A DNA stretch of 39,385 nucleotides from Chlorokybus atmophyticus (GCA_009103225.1 RHPI01000975.1:54880-94264), one strand, 5' to 3'; positions 20,830-32,278 are shown, counted from the stretch's first letter. A program made the numbers and translations. The notes: generated by a model from the letters alone, not told the origin.

Positions 20830-22121
20830 TTAGGCCCACGGCCCGAACGGTTTAAACATGGTGCCCAAGTACCCGAAAACAGCATCAACCCTGGACGCTA
20901 CCCATACATTTGTGCTTTTGTGCATTGGGTAAGCGTACCTTTTGTGTAGGTAACGGTGCATGATGATAGCACTTCTCCATGTGCCTTGAGCTTGTATTTC
21001 TTCCAGCGTAACACCACACTAGAAGGCGCTCTGAGCGGCACCACGCCTGAAAGAGTGCAACCCAAGGTGCGGCCTATATATGCCACACGCCTTGTAACAG
21101 CGCACAATTGCGTCGTATGCACAGTTATCAGACATGCTATGTTCTTCCCACTTCAACCTGTTCTTGGCAACAGGCCGAAAAAGAGGACCAGCGGTGATGG
21201 CAAAGGAGCTCCCGCGACAGTAGGTTAGATAGGCATAGAGCGCTTCAGAGAACTCCACAGGCAGACCACTACTGCGCACTTGTATGGTGGGTGCGCCTCC
21301 ATTGCTGTAATTCTTGAGATGTGTTACAGTGGCTGTTAGCCCAGAACCTGCCGCTTGTATCTCGTGCATCTGTACACGCGCACCTTCACCACCCCGTTGC
21401 CATATGCACCAAAGGTATAGGCAAAGTGCGTAGTCGCGCCAGAGCACAGCCTTGTCATGTGTGACTGTCAATTGCTGAGGTATGGTAGACAGCTGCTGTT
21501 GGAAGTAGAGGATCAGCGTACGCATGCCATCAATGGCCAATGGCACAGCAGGAATAGGTTGAACTCCTTGCCGAGCAGCAATGTTTGCATATCCTTGGCG
21601 AAACTCGCGCACGTCTATGTACAGAAGCGGGTTCCCTATGGATGTGTTGCTGTCCCAAGGGCTGATGCGCCCTACAAGTCTCAACGAGCATGTGAGATCA
21701 CGTTGTCCAGTGTGGTGCTGGCAATCATGCGATGACCATGGCGGTCGAGCCTGCGAGCTTTGCCAATGTGTGTGTCGGTCCAGTGCCCAGCAAGGTAGCT
21801 TGTAACAACAGCTGGGGTAACATTGGCGACGGCAATGTTGAGCTCAGGATGTTGCAGGTAGTTGGCAAACTCTTGTCAGACGCGATGGCGTTGGTCGTGA
21901 GTGCCATCAGATACAGCTTCACGGCTGATGCGCTCCACTTCCAAAAGCACTGCCGCTGCTCGCTCTCGCAAATTACAGCTGGTGACTTGCTGCGGACGCA
22001 CAGTCGCGCGTGCGGTGCGTTGGGTATCAGCGGTACGTTGCAAGCGCTGTGCGAAGTCCATCTGCACAGCAATCACACACATGGTCAGACAATTGCACAC
22101 AACAATCTGCGCAAGGATCAA
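20830..22121 (-). pseudogene. Tyrosine recombinase of the DIRS element, antisense to pol
   Basis: Reads opposite to gag and pol. The likely start is the ATG at 22061 (MDFAQRLQRT) or slightly upstream. The N-terminal helical core-binding part is broken by a TGA at 21878-21876 and a frame change near 21690. The catalytic part has an Arg in QRGGEGARVQ, the H-x-x-R box in LHSFRRGAAQ, a Trp in QGTWRS, and the nucleophile Tyr in MHRYL. A single TAG (21021-21019) lies between the HxxR box and the Tyr in one continuous frame, at a position where Gln would fit. It ends at TAA 20832-20830. It would catalyse circle integration through a 3'-phosphotyrosine intermediate. Confidence 0.8.
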
Positions 22122-22236
22122 ATACTATCAGATAGTTAAACACAACTATTTTGATTTGCAACTTTGGCAATACAAATACACAAGGCTTTACACCTACAAC
22201 TCTTCCCTACAGATATATGCTAAGGAGGGGGAGGTA

Positions 22237-22402
22237 GAATGTTCAATGCAATCACAGTTGTTCATCACGTAAGCCATACTTATAACGATGGACGCGCATG
22301 ATCGTAGGGCTTAGGTGTTCTTGCCAAAGTTGGACTGTAGGTAGGATGATGGTTTAAAACAAAAGGAATGTACATCGTTCATTGTGTACAAAGTAGTATA
22401 AT
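22237..22402 (+). repeat. DIRS element repeat B1
   Basis: Matches B2 (22839-23006) from GAATGTT through GTAGTATAATGG and is joined directly to A2. It is preceded by a purine run (GGAGGGGGAGG, about 22223-22234). Confidence 0.85.
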
Positions 22403-22600
22403 GGGCATTACTCGTCGGCTCTAACTATTAGCCGGCGAGTTTCGTTTAACAAATTGATCAGTAAGTGATTAACATATACACTTTAAGTTAAATTTTGCCT
22501 CTGTTGCTTGACACACACGTGTCAAGCAGCAGAGGCAGTGACGGCCGTCACCTCAGCGGCGGCGTTGCTGGCGACGCTGCTGGCGACGGCCGAAAGTTCG
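22403..22600 (+). repeat. DIRS element repeat A2
   Basis: Second copy of A. Its hairpin (22496-22536) pairs 19 bp around a small loop with one G-U wobble. The junction with B1 (TAATG/GGCATT) shows the recombination core shared by the element ends. Confidence 0.85.
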
Positions 22601-22838
22601 CCCTTCCCGCCCCACCCTAATGCGCCGCCACGCTTCACAAGAACTATGCACCTCGTCTTGATTGCGCTTCAAAGTGCATATTCATGCTCAGGAACGAGAC
22701 AAGTGGATCGTGAACCTAGATGCATTCGTCTGATCTAAGTAAAATCCGGGTTACGTCGGCAGCATGCTGCTGACCGTGCGATATTCATGTCACATCGACG
22801 GCACTTTGCATCATTCCTAGCCATCGTCGTTACGTCCC

Positions 22839-23006
22839 GAATGTTAAACGCATTCACAGTTGTTCATCATGTAAACGATACTTATAATGATGAACGCGCA
22901 TGATCGTAGGGCTTATGTTTTCTTGCCAAAGTTGGACTGTAAGTTGAATGATTGTTTGAAACAAAAGGACTATAAATCGTTCATCGTGTACAAAGTAGTA
23001 TAATGG
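22839..23006 (+). repeat. DIRS element repeat B2 (3' end)
   Basis: Matches B1 with about 15-20 differences. The match stops at TAATGG, where unrelated flank (CGTTGCAATG) begins, marking the right end of the element. Confidence 0.85.
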
Positions 23007-24237
23007 CGTTGCAATGTCCGGTGTTTCGCCGCGTGTCGGGTCAATTGTGTGTGCCTGGGGGCGTGGGTATGCAAGGGTCGACGATGGTTCGCCATGATTT
23101 GTCCGGACCCAAATCCCAGGTGAGTAACGTAGTGTCGTAGATTGTTGGTGTGGTCTATCGAAAGTCTACGCGAGTGGCGGCGGAAGCTGTCAACATAAGT
23201 CCCCGCAAGTTGAGCGCGAAGCAAGTGGTGATTGTGTGCAAGTCCACAAGGCCGCAGCCAACGGTCCGCGAGGACCCAAACCGATTCATCTAACTACAAG
23301 GAATATACTGTCCACGCTAACATTCACGACCAACGCCGACAAGTGCAGTTTTGCCGTGCCTCGGACCAGGCCGGTCCGCGCAGGCGTGCCATGAACGACC
23401 AGGACTTGCGCTGGCTTGGGCAAGTTGTATCCCACCGGACTACCAGACCCAAAGTCCCACGCACCGGCACATCTCAATAGAGACGACATGATAAAACCAC
23501 TCGAGTCCGACGGGCACCACAGCGACCCACGCCTGTCCACCACTTTCGACATGGACCGTTTTGCTTGATGGGACCCCCTCGGGCGATCCGACTGTAGGGA
23601 TTAAGGTGGCACCTAACGGCAATCAGGGTTTCATAGTGTCATTGCAGAACTTGACTTGTATTCTACACACATGCACTTCTATAGGTCCCACAAACTCTAG
23701 ACCTTTGTACTGCCAACCAAGGACTGTCTACACACTACTTTTGAACTCTCTGTATGTTCGTTAATAAACTGTACGGCTACTTAACTAGCGGTGCGGCTGA
23801 TTGGGCGTGTGGGCCGACCGGCATTAGGGCACAACAGTCTGGGAGCCCGAGGGGTTCTCGGTAACTCGTTTGGTTGCCGATGTGACGCGTTTTGCGACGG
23901 GGACTCTGGCTGTGTCAACGTCGACGTGCGATGAATTGTCTACGTATGTCGATGTCGCCATGCTTAGACCGGCGGGCTGTGTCGATGTCGACAGGGGCGG
24001 ATTCGACGATTTGAAACCGTGACAATCTGGGTTTATCAACGTCGACAAGCATCGCTCGTGGAACCGTTTGGGCGGCAGGGTGGGTAGTCCAAAATTTAAA
24101 AAGGCGATCAGCACTCCAATTGTCACACTGTGTCACCATCGACATAGATCGACCCATCCGCCTCTGTCTGTATCGACAAACTGTGAACAATCCATGTCAG
24201 TCGTCGGCGACACACACAGCACAACACCAATATTGCT
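23007..24237. other. Spacer without a recognisable gene
   Basis: Short GC-rich frames of no known family. It contains the second copy of the dispersed repeat. 23820-24190 is rich in GTCGACGT-type CpG motifs with no coding signature. Confidence 0.5.
23597..23784. repeat. Dispersed repeat, copy 2
   Basis: Same orientation as 14716-14924 and about 20 bp shorter. It ends in the same GTACGGCTACTTAAC motif. Confidence 0.75.
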
Positions 24238-24394
24238 TAGTTAACTATTGCCCCATGGGAACCCCTCCTGCTCCTTGACTGACAAGACACATCACACACG
24301 CACCACGCACGACGGCCCCGTGACATACGGCACCCGCGACTGCGGTAAACGCGGCCCGCTTACCTCTCATTGGCTAGGCGGCAATAGTTAACTA
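24238..24394. mobile_element. 157-bp MITE with 15-bp terminal inverted repeats
   Basis: Ends are TAGTTAACTATTGCC (24238-24252) and its exact reverse complement (24380-24394). The outermost TA on each side fits a TA target duplication of the Tc1/mariner or pogo type. The interior is non-coding and GC-rich. It is non-autonomous, and no matching autonomous element is in this window. Confidence 0.7.
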
Positions 24395-24459
24395 TCCACC
24401 GTTCGATCTGTCAAAACAAATCTCGACCGTCCAAAGCTCGTCCCCATGTCGTGCAACTG

Positions 24460-24780
24460 CTCAAAATATATGCGAATAATATATACTGTATTTATGATGG
24501 TCTTAATAACTATATGCATTTATGACTACATATAATAATATGCATTGCAATTAATAATAGATATAATAATCTAGATATATATATATATGTATCATAAGTG
24601 CAAACTATACATGATATATATGCACTTATATATGAGTAATCTTATACTATACATATATTACATCATATATATATGAAAGATATGCATAAATATCATAATA
24701 ATACCTAGCATTATACACATTATATGCATATAGTACTATAATATTATCCAATGTTATATATATAGGTAGTGAATATCTTT
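24460..24780. other. Strongly AT-rich island
   Basis: About 320 bp dominated by ATAT and TATGCA steps, with an imperfect inverted repeat around ATAAGTGCAAACTATAC/ATGCACTTATATATG (24590-24630). No coding signal. It lies just downstream (minus sense) of the gypsy element and could be a scaffold-attachment or duplex-unwinding region, but nothing in the sequence proves it. Confidence 0.6.
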
Positions 24781-25049
24781 ACTGGGAGGACGCACGCGCA
24801 GCGCGGAGAGGACGGTGGGAGGACACGCCGCCTAGGCGCTTTGTCCTCTGGGAAGATAAGTCGCAAGATAAGTCGCGGCCAGCCCCGGGCGTTTTGCCTG
24901 GGTCCTGAAGCAAACCTACACTAAAGGCATGCACGGCGACAGCAAGATGACAACGGCAAATGACAGGCAAAATCAGAACGCGTTAACAAAGGCAGTGAGC
25001 GTCTTTTATACTACACCTAACGAAGCTTCTAAGTTACCGAAACTTCTAG

Positions 25050-26026
25050 CTAGGTTAGTAATAATGGTGATGACGTTGACGATCGATGGTTCGCGACCAC
25101 CGCCGTTACACCATTCCCTCCTTCGGTCATGTCCCTATCGACATAAGGTTTCATGCGCGAAACATGAGCCACGGTCATGGTCGCTCTGACACCGTCAGCT
25201 CGTTTCATTATATACGTCACCGGGGAAAGCTTTTCTATTACCTCGTAAGGTCCGGTCCATTTATGAATCAGTTTGTTTCCTAGCCCCCTTTTCAAAACCC
25301 GTGTTCGTACTAGTGCCGTGGTGCCAATGGTGAATGAAATAGTCTGGTGATTTGCGTCGTATTCGCGTTTTTGTCGGTTTTGAGCTTTTCGTAGTTTGCT
25401 GCAGCTTCGTCGTGGATTGTTTGTAAGAATGTGCGCGCGTATTGGGCCCATCCGGTTGCGTCTTTGGTTCCAACGTTTAACTCGTCATTGAATAAGCCTA
25501 TTTCTGCCGGGAGAACCGGTTTGCGCCCATAAAGTGCTTTGAAAGGGCTGATGTCAGTGGACTCATGTACTGAGAAGCGATATGCGGGTAAAGCCATAGG
25601 CACAACATCGTCCCAATTGTCGAGCTCTCGGCCCACGTACATTCAGATGGTGTCTTTGAGGGTTCTATTTCATCTTTCTGTCATGCCATCTGTTTCTGGA
25701 TGGTAAAAGGCTGTAAAACAATGCTGGATGTGGAGTTGTTGACATAAAATGTCCAATACTTGATTTTTAAATGAACTGCCTTGGTCAGATAAAATGCGCT
25801 CCGGGCAAGCGTGATTTGCAATGCAATATTCTAATAGAAAGGCCGCCACGGCGTTTGTCGTGGCGGCTGGGATCGCTTTTGCTATGCCCCACCGCGTTAA
25901 ATACTCCGTCATGACCAATAAGTACTGATTGCCACGTCGTGATCGAGGGAACGGGCCCATTATGTCCCATGCCACAAGCTGAAATGGGCTTTGAACATTA
26001 ATGAATTGTAGAGAGCCAGGTGGCAT
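25050..26026 (-). pseudogene. gypsy integrase core and C-terminal domain
   Basis: The catalytic triad is visible: Asp in LVAWDIMGPFP, Asp in ILSDQGSSF, Glu in HPETDGMTER. Two TGA codons follow (25672-25670 after MTER, 25645-25643 after LKDTI). The second sits where most gypsy elements have Arg. The sequence resumes with MYVGRELDNWDDV...PFKALYGRKP. A frame change near 25440 leads to the C-terminal GLGNKLIHKWTGPYEVIEKL...VSRMKPY segment, which binds DNA and contacts chromatin. It joins upstream to the zinc-binding HHCC part through an in-frame TAA. Confidence 0.85.
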
Positions 26027-27169
26027 TTGGGACGGGGAGTTACGCGTTTAACACAGATGGCAGCTCCCCACACAGTCGTGTACGTCCTTTCGCATGTGAT
26101 GCCAAAAGAAATGTCGCCGCAGTTTTTCCAGGGTCTTGAGACGCCCAAAATGGCCGCCGCCATAGCGGTCATCATGCATGGCCTGCATGTACCGTTGCCG
26201 AAGCGCGGACGGTACTACCAGTCTCGGAGGTTCTTGGCCATTTTCTCCAAAATAATATAGAAAATCGCTCACCAATTGAAAGCGCTGTTGCTGCGGCGGC
26301 GGCTGCTCCTCGTACGGTGTCCACCAATCGTCCGTAAGTTGTTGCAGTAGGGACTGGCACCAGGTGTCCGACTGCTGCGCGTGCGCGACATCTTGCAACG
26401 AGGGTACTGGGTCGTCCTTCGTGGTACTGGGAGTCGGTGCCGGCGAGGGGTCTGCAATCATCGGGGCGGGTTCTTCTGCCCCCGCGGCTCTCGTCAGCAG
26501 CGCACAGGAAATGTCACATGCCGCGGAAAGTGGGGCTCGGGAAAGTGCATCGGCGTCCGTATTAGCACAACCGGGCCGCGGGCGAATGGAAAAAGTATAA
26601 GGTTGCATAGCCATTACCCATCGTGCCGCGCGGCCGCGTAGATCTTGTTTAGCAAAAAGTCCCTGAAGCGGTCGGTGGTCGTTTCAATAATTACGTTAGA
26701 ACCGTGCAAGTAAGAATGGAAATGTTTGAATGCCCAGATTACAGCAGCTAATTCCTTGTTTGTAGCGGAATAATTTTGTTCGGCTCCGGTCAGTGCGCGG
26801 CTAACAAGTTGGATGGGACGCATACCGGTGTCGTATTCTTGGCACAGTACGGCTCCCATCCCCACGTCTGAAGCATCAGTCCTTACGACAAATGATTTCT
26901 TAAAGTCCGGATAAGCGAGTACCGGGGCGGCACAGAGTACGGACTTCAAAGCATTAAAGGCTTTCTCGCATGATGTAGTCCACTCGAATGGGGTGTTTTT
27001 GTGCAGTAGACGACGCAACGGCTCACTGATGTCCGGCATGTTGGGAATAAAGCGAACATAGAAAGCACACATACCTAAAAACCTACGTACCGCTTTGGTA
27101 TTATGAGGTTGTGGGAAATCAGCAACGGCCAATGTTTTTGCTGGATCTGCATGAATATCGTCTCGGGAT
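26027..27169 (-). pseudogene. gypsy RT thumb, RNase H and integrase zinc-binding domain
   Basis: 27132-26614 gives the connection segment and RNase H: PHNTKAVRRFLGMCAFYVRF, then VVRTDASDVGMGAVLCQ (first Asp) and NKELAAVIWAFKHF. A frame change near 26640 leads into 26614-26048 (MAMQPYTFSIRPRPGCANTD...ADALSR), a Pro/Gln-rich linker and the HHCC domain (GGHFGRLKTLEKL...CVGSCHLC). A TAA at 26050-26048 follows CHLC directly. Gypsy elements often have Gln there (CxxCQ). Confidence 0.85.
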
Positions 27170-27256
27170 ATAGAGCCCGTGCAGCCATGACAAAGGCCAG
27201 TCAGGCTGAACTGAACGCATTCTGCCGAACTGAAGCCGCCACGATGGATTTTGTCA

Positions 27257-27276
27257 GCCGACTGTGTTCAGTCGGC
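27257..27276. promoter_or_regulatory. Subterminal palindrome, left end of Harbinger
   Basis: GCCGACTG and CAGTCGGC separated by 4 nt. The same TTCAGTCGGC core recurs as a palindrome near the right end (32236-32278). Repeated subterminal motifs are the expected binding sites for the MYB-like partner or the transposase; this role is inferred. Confidence 0.55.
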
Positions 27277-27622
27277 ACAGCCATGCCTCTCGCGGGTTCG
27301 CTGAACCAAAAGCGCGCGTGTAATTCAAATCTACAAAACTTAACTACACTTAAGACTTTCGCGCCTAGTCCTGGTCCTGGTTGTTGCTGGTGGCAGTGGC
27401 AGAGGCGTCGGTGGCGGCCGGCGGCGGCGGCGACCACGCTGGTTGTCAGCCTGCTTAGGTTAAGGTGTCAGGTACTACTTACTGGCAAGCAGTAATTGGT
27501 AAAGACAAGCTGTATGTGGGTGTTATATACATACAGGAGTGACTGACTCTGTTGCAAGTAGTAACGTCTGGGTGCATGGCGTTGAGTGCGTGCGTTTCCT
27601 CAGATGCAATGTGCAATAGGAG

Positions 27623-28113
27623 ATGGCTGAAGACGATATGTATGAGTTGCCCAAATGGTCTGATGATGAGGATGATGCGGAGGTAGGCTCAACCGTGGCA
27701 AGTCATGCCGTGCATGCATGCCTGCAATGCTTTGTAGTGCATTGTAGTGCATCTGTAGGTAGCAATTGCAACGCTTCTGCAGCAGTTCAGCCTTCGACTG
27801 GGTGTTGTGCATGCAGGACCGCCTGCGCGACAACAACATTGATCAGCTGGACGACATGGGGACGCCAACTCAGCCTGCCACACCTCATGTGTTTGAAGTT
27901 GGTGGCATCCAGACCCCTGCCACAGCCTTGTCTCAGTCAGGGGTATGTTACATGTGCATAACGTCCACAAGTGTCACACATACAGGATGAATGTTGCTAA
28001 GGCACAAATGCATAGTTGTGTGTGTATGCGTGTGTGCATGTGCGCACACGTGTGTGTGTGTGTGCGTGCGCGCGCGCGCGCGCGTGTGCGTGTGCGTGAG
28101 TGTGTGTGTGTGT

Positions 28114-28149
<36 letters not shown>

Positions 28150-29756
28150 ACTTGATGGCATATGCATGTGGACATACAACTGAGTAATGTTCGGCTATGT
28201 AGTAACTATGTAGTAACTGAGTTGCAGCAATGTTGATTTGTTGTTGTTGGCTTGAGTGCAGGCAGCGTCCACCTTATTCATGTCAGGCGTTCGGCCTGCA
28301 TTGCAGTTTCCTCTTCCTATCAACATGCCACTCAACTTTGCACCACCAAATGTTCCATTGCTAGCTCCCGCACAGACGCCGCCAGCCCCACAAATGCCGT
28401 CTGTTTCACCACCGTGTATGCCTGCACAGGCTGCTCCGGCGCCACAAGTGACATCTGTTCCACAACCGCCTATGCCTGCACAGGCTCCAGCGCCACAAGC
28501 GCCAGTGCAAACACAACCAGCACATAAAGTTGATGCAATGGAAGTAGAGGTGGGTAAGGTCGGAGGATCATGGGCTTGCAGCTGCTGATGCATGTATGAA
28601 AGTTGATGATTCGTTGTATGTCCTGTTTGTGCGCGGGTGGTGGGTCACTCTTCTTGTTGTTGTGCTATGTGTAACTGAGAATGTGCTGATTTAAACTCAA
28701 CACATGTTGCTTGCGCAGGAGTTGAGGAATGGCAGTGGCATAGCATGGACTGACGCGCTGGTCCGGAAGCTCTTTCTAGCAGAGAAGCAAGTCACGGCAG
28801 CTATTGTCGAGGCGAATGCACAGTGCAAGACCAAGACTGCTGGCAAGTGGGAGCAAATCTATGAGATGATGAAGCCCACACCCTACACAGTCAAACAATG
28901 GCTGAACGCATACGACTACTTAAAGAAGAAGTACACGGTATGTTTGTCTTGCCCTTGTTGATGATATATATGTGTGTGCATGGATGTTATTGGCTTGTGA
29001 GCTAATGCTGTGTTGCTATGCGCGCAGAAGTACAACTCATCCGGGGGGCAAGCAAGTGGGCAAGGCCAAGGAGCTGGTCAAGTTCTGGACCGCAAAACAG
29101 GCGCACCTCTCAAGAAGCCCAAATACTATGACATTGTCCATGAGATTATGAAGACCAAGGCCTCAGCCAACCCAAGCTTCACTGTCTCTTCCATGCCATC
29201 AACAGATGGCAACTTCTGTAGCAAGAGAGACATGGGCTCTGTGCCAGTTCCATCTCGCTCCAGCAGCAAGCGAGCTGCCACGCCCTCCAGCTCCTACATC
29301 GGTAGTGAAAGAGTTCACTTCACACAGGAAGATCCATTGGGCACGGAGGAGCACTTGCCCACCTTTGACGCTATGGACAGTGAGGTTGAAGGGGAGGTGA
29401 AGAAAAAGGGTGTGAAGAAAGAGGACCCTTCATAAGTGACTTCTCCATCCCATCAACGAAGTCACAAGTGCAACCGTCCAACCGGCAGTGCAGCCTCTGA
29501 ATTGAAAGAGCTGCGTGAGCGGACCGTGACCTTCATGGACGAGAGTCAGGTGCTGAATGAAACCATCAGCCAGGTGGCGGTTGATACAAAGGCGCTTGTT
29601 GAGCACTCGAAGGCAATGGTAGAGGCGGTGGTCGCCAGCAATGACCATCAAAAGGCAGTGGAGGCTAACCGTGACAAGCGCCATGCCGAGTCGCTAAGTG
29701 CAGCCAAGGACTTTAATGATCGGTTTCTAGCAATCTTAGAACGCGGTTTTCATTAA
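27623..29756 (+). CDS. Harbinger MYB/SANT-like DNA-binding protein
   Basis: Exons 27623-27682, 27817-27942, 28262-28549, 28719-28937 and 29028-29435, all phase 0 with GT-AG introns, giving 367 residues to a TAA at 29433-29435. Exon 1 ([12 protein letters not shown]) is acidic. Exon 3 is Pro/Ala/Gln-rich with PxxPAPQ repeats. Exon 4 holds the SANT/trihelix-like fold with spaced Trp residues ([38 protein letters not shown]). Exon 5 is Gly/Gln- then Ser/Lys-rich. After the TAA the same frame stays open to 29756 and encodes a heptad-like helix ([13 protein letters not shown]...[10 protein letters not shown]) that looks like the normal C-terminal coiled coil of this protein type. In Harbingers this protein binds the ends and helps bring the transposase to the nucleus. 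Read-through, a missed intron, or a CAA-to-TAA mutation could explain the stop. Confidence 0.8.
28013..28150. repeat. (GT)n/(CG)n alternating purine-pyrimidine tract in intron
   Basis: About 130 bp of GT repeats with a (CG)n core near 28070-28084, inside intron 2 of the MYB-like gene. Strong Z-DNA-forming composition. Confidence 0.9.
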
Positions 29757-30216
29757 CACATGGAAAGGGATTGTGTGCTGACACTCGTACTTGCAAGTGA
29801 TCGGCTATTGTCAACAGCAATCGCTCTTTAACTTACTTATTTGTGTCACGCATACATTGCTGGTCTTGGTGTGTGCTGCTTCATGCCTTGCGCATGCTCA
29901 TTACCTTATGCACTTGATTGTGCTGGTCCATAGTCGGGCCTCCGTGCACTTGTGTTCATGCCTCTCGTGCCGTTGCGCATGCGCGTGCGTGTATATAAGA
30001 GATAGTATGCTGGATTATGTGTGCGTGCTGCTCCATGCCTTGCGCATGCGCACTTTTATTACCTTATGTAAACTGTTGGTCCATATGTGCTCTCTTGCGT
30101 GCATGTAGATGTGATGGTCTTGCACATGCACACTTGCTGATGCATGCTTTTCATGCCGTTGCGCTGCCTCGTGCCTTGCGCATGTTCAATGCATGAGTAG
30201 CCAAGCTAAGCAATTC

Positions 30217-31745
30217 TTAACGGATCAAGTACTCAGCTATCAAGTCCCGTTTCAGTTTGGCACCACCAGCTGCCATGTTGGAGCCTAAGGGCACCCCGGT
30301 CTGTGCCTGCAAGTTCAGTAGGCGGATGCGCTTTGCTGCTCGCCGCCGTTCACGCCGCGACACCACCACCTCGTGCCTCCTCTCATTGTGCAGTTGGACG
30401 ACATTGTGCAGTATGGCCGTAGCTGTAATGATGAGACATGCCGTTTCAAATCGAGTCTTCACCTGTGAATGCATGCGTCAGCTGCGCATGCACATGCACA
30501 TGCATCACGTTCTCATTCATATTTGCAAGAGAAGTTGCTGCCAGCAATTATATGTTAACTCACCTTGTAAAGCAGGACACGCCAAGTGTTCTTCCACAAG
30601 CCGATGGTTTGCTCGATAGCTATGCGTGTCGCTGACTGCACGTAGTTGTATACCTCTTGCTTAGGAGGTAAGTGGTTGCCGTCGTACGGAGTCATGATCT
30701 TGGTCGTCAAAGGGTAGGCAGCATCTCCAACCAAGTACCCCATTGCAGGAAGTTCGTGATCCAGCAAGTATTGGCTAACCGGTGCAAAGTTGAACACAGT
30801 AGAGTCGTGATTGCAACCAGCACAGCCGACATGCAGATTCGTGATGTTGAATTTGTCATCACAAATAACCAAGCAATTGGTGGAGTAAAACTTCTTATAA
30901 TTGCGATAGCTCTCATCTTTTTCTTGTATCTCCACATGGGTGCCATCAACCGATCCGACGCAGCCCTTCATGCCGTTAGTATGGGTTGTGTAGCCACGCA
31001 TTTCAAAGCCAGACTGAATGGCCGCCACACCCCTTCGCCCAGCAGGACGTCCCAATGCAGCAGGCCACACCGGCCCCTCTGGAAACCTAACAGGAGCAAC
31101 TTGATCAGCCATCCACACGCATATACAATTGCCTTAAACAATATGCATGAAAGCAGCACATCAACATTAATACCTAATAAAATGATCCATCATGCGCTGC
31201 ACAATGGCGCCACATACAATGGGAACCTCTTGAGCAATGGTGGAGATGCCAAGACCGAATAACTTACTAACTGCAGCGAAGTCAGCTCCAGTAGCTAGGT
31301 AGTAAAGCACTGCAGCTACCCTGCGCTCAAGTGTGATGGCTTTGACCCAACGAGAATCCTCTACTTCTACATCAGCACGGATGGCCTCACACACAAGCTT
31401 AAATACTGCGCGCTCCAACCTAAAGTGTTTTACAAACCTCTCCTCACTAAATTGAGGCACCCAGTGATCCCACCAAAGCTTATGTCTAGGCAAAGACTGC
31501 ACACGAAGACGCAAAGGACCAGCACCCACTGCCATCATACACGTCTGACTGGATGATGATAATTGCCTGAACAACATCAGCAACACCTGCACAACCACAA
31601 CCAGAACACTACTAGCCATAGCGACAAGCATTCTATGCTGCTGCATAACTACATCATATGTTGCATCGTCCAGCAACTCCTCCTTCTGACGCATTGTTAA
31701 GAGCATCGCATTATGCCGCTGGAACAGCATCAGGATCAGACGCAT
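30217..31745 (-). CDS. PIF/Harbinger DDE transposase (DDE_Tnp_4 type)
   Basis: Exons 31745-31174, 31086-30564 and 30462-30217. Junction phases fit exactly (exon 1 ends with two bases of an Arg codon, exon 2 ends phase 0), giving about 446 residues. The N-terminal part has a helical region and the HTH-like segment LERRVAAVLYYLATGADFAAVSKLFGLGISTI. Catalytic residues are Asp in CVGSVDGTHVEI, Asp in YLVGDAAYPLTTKIMTPY and Glu in RIAIEQTIGLWKNTWRVL. The C-terminus has ATAILHNVVQLHNE and a basic stretch RRERRRAAKR, a likely nuclear signal. The first ATG used follows an acceptor (TTGCACAG), so a short upstream exon ending near 31873 is possible. The frame is fully open. It converges on the MYB-like gene. 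Confidence 0.88.
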
Positions 31746-32235
31746 CTGTGCAAGTAGAGCACGCACACCTACACACAATGACACACATCATCAACACACA
31801 TAGATTGCTAGTTGTAGCTACAAAGCATACTGCTGTTTGATGTGTAATGTTGTGTATACTTACCTTCCATGGATCCACTGTCGCTGCTCGAAGAGGCAGG
31901 AAGGCGATGGTGTTGCCCTAGCCCCAACCAGCCTCAACCTACCCACCGCCGCACCAGACAAGCCTGATAGCGATGCCACTAGCCCAAGCACCAATGACCA
32001 ACACATCACCAAGCCCCCACCGCCGCCGCCGTCGTGACCGTCATTGTCACCCTCCCCGCCGCCGCCGCCACTGCCCGCAGCCAGGAGACGGAGGCGGGAA
32101 AACTAGATTTACGGGGTTAGCCGCCATAACTGGCCCCTTACCTCGTATTACAGGGCTCGAAAAGCCCTGTAAAATTCGGACTGAAGGCTGATGCCACATC
32201 GGCATCGACCGACGCCACGTAGGTGCCAACTGGAT

Positions 32236-32278
32236 GGTTCAGTCGGCGCAGAAAGCACATGTCTATGCCGACTGAACC
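32236..32278. promoter_or_regulatory. Subterminal palindrome, right end of Harbinger
   Basis: Perfect 12-bp arms GGTTCAGTCGGC (32236-32247) and GCCGACTGAACC (32267-32278) around a 19-nt spacer. Shares the TTCAGTCGGC core with the left subterminal palindrome. Confidence 0.6.

Larger units (their letters stand above)
16567..23006 (+). mobile_element. DIRS/PAT-type tyrosine-recombinase retrotransposon with split direct repeats
   Basis: About 6.4 kb. Repeat A1 opens the element (16567-16750). The internal B1-A2 block is 22237-22402 plus 22403-22600, and B2 closes it (22839-23006). This A1...B1A2...B2 order is the split direct repeat that defines the PAT group and kangaroo, instead of LTRs. Inside are gag-like frames, a DIRS-type RT/RNase H, and a tyrosine recombinase reading the opposite way. 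There is no DDE integrase. Such elements insert through a circular DNA intermediate by site-specific recombination, without target duplication. Several frameshifts and two in-frame stops show that this copy is probably defective, or that the consensus has errors. Confidence 0.85.

Noticed and set aside
21457-22139. Plus-strand frames in the 3' part of the DIRS element
   Set aside because: They are shadows of the minus-strand tyrosine recombinase, whose catalytic motifs are clear.
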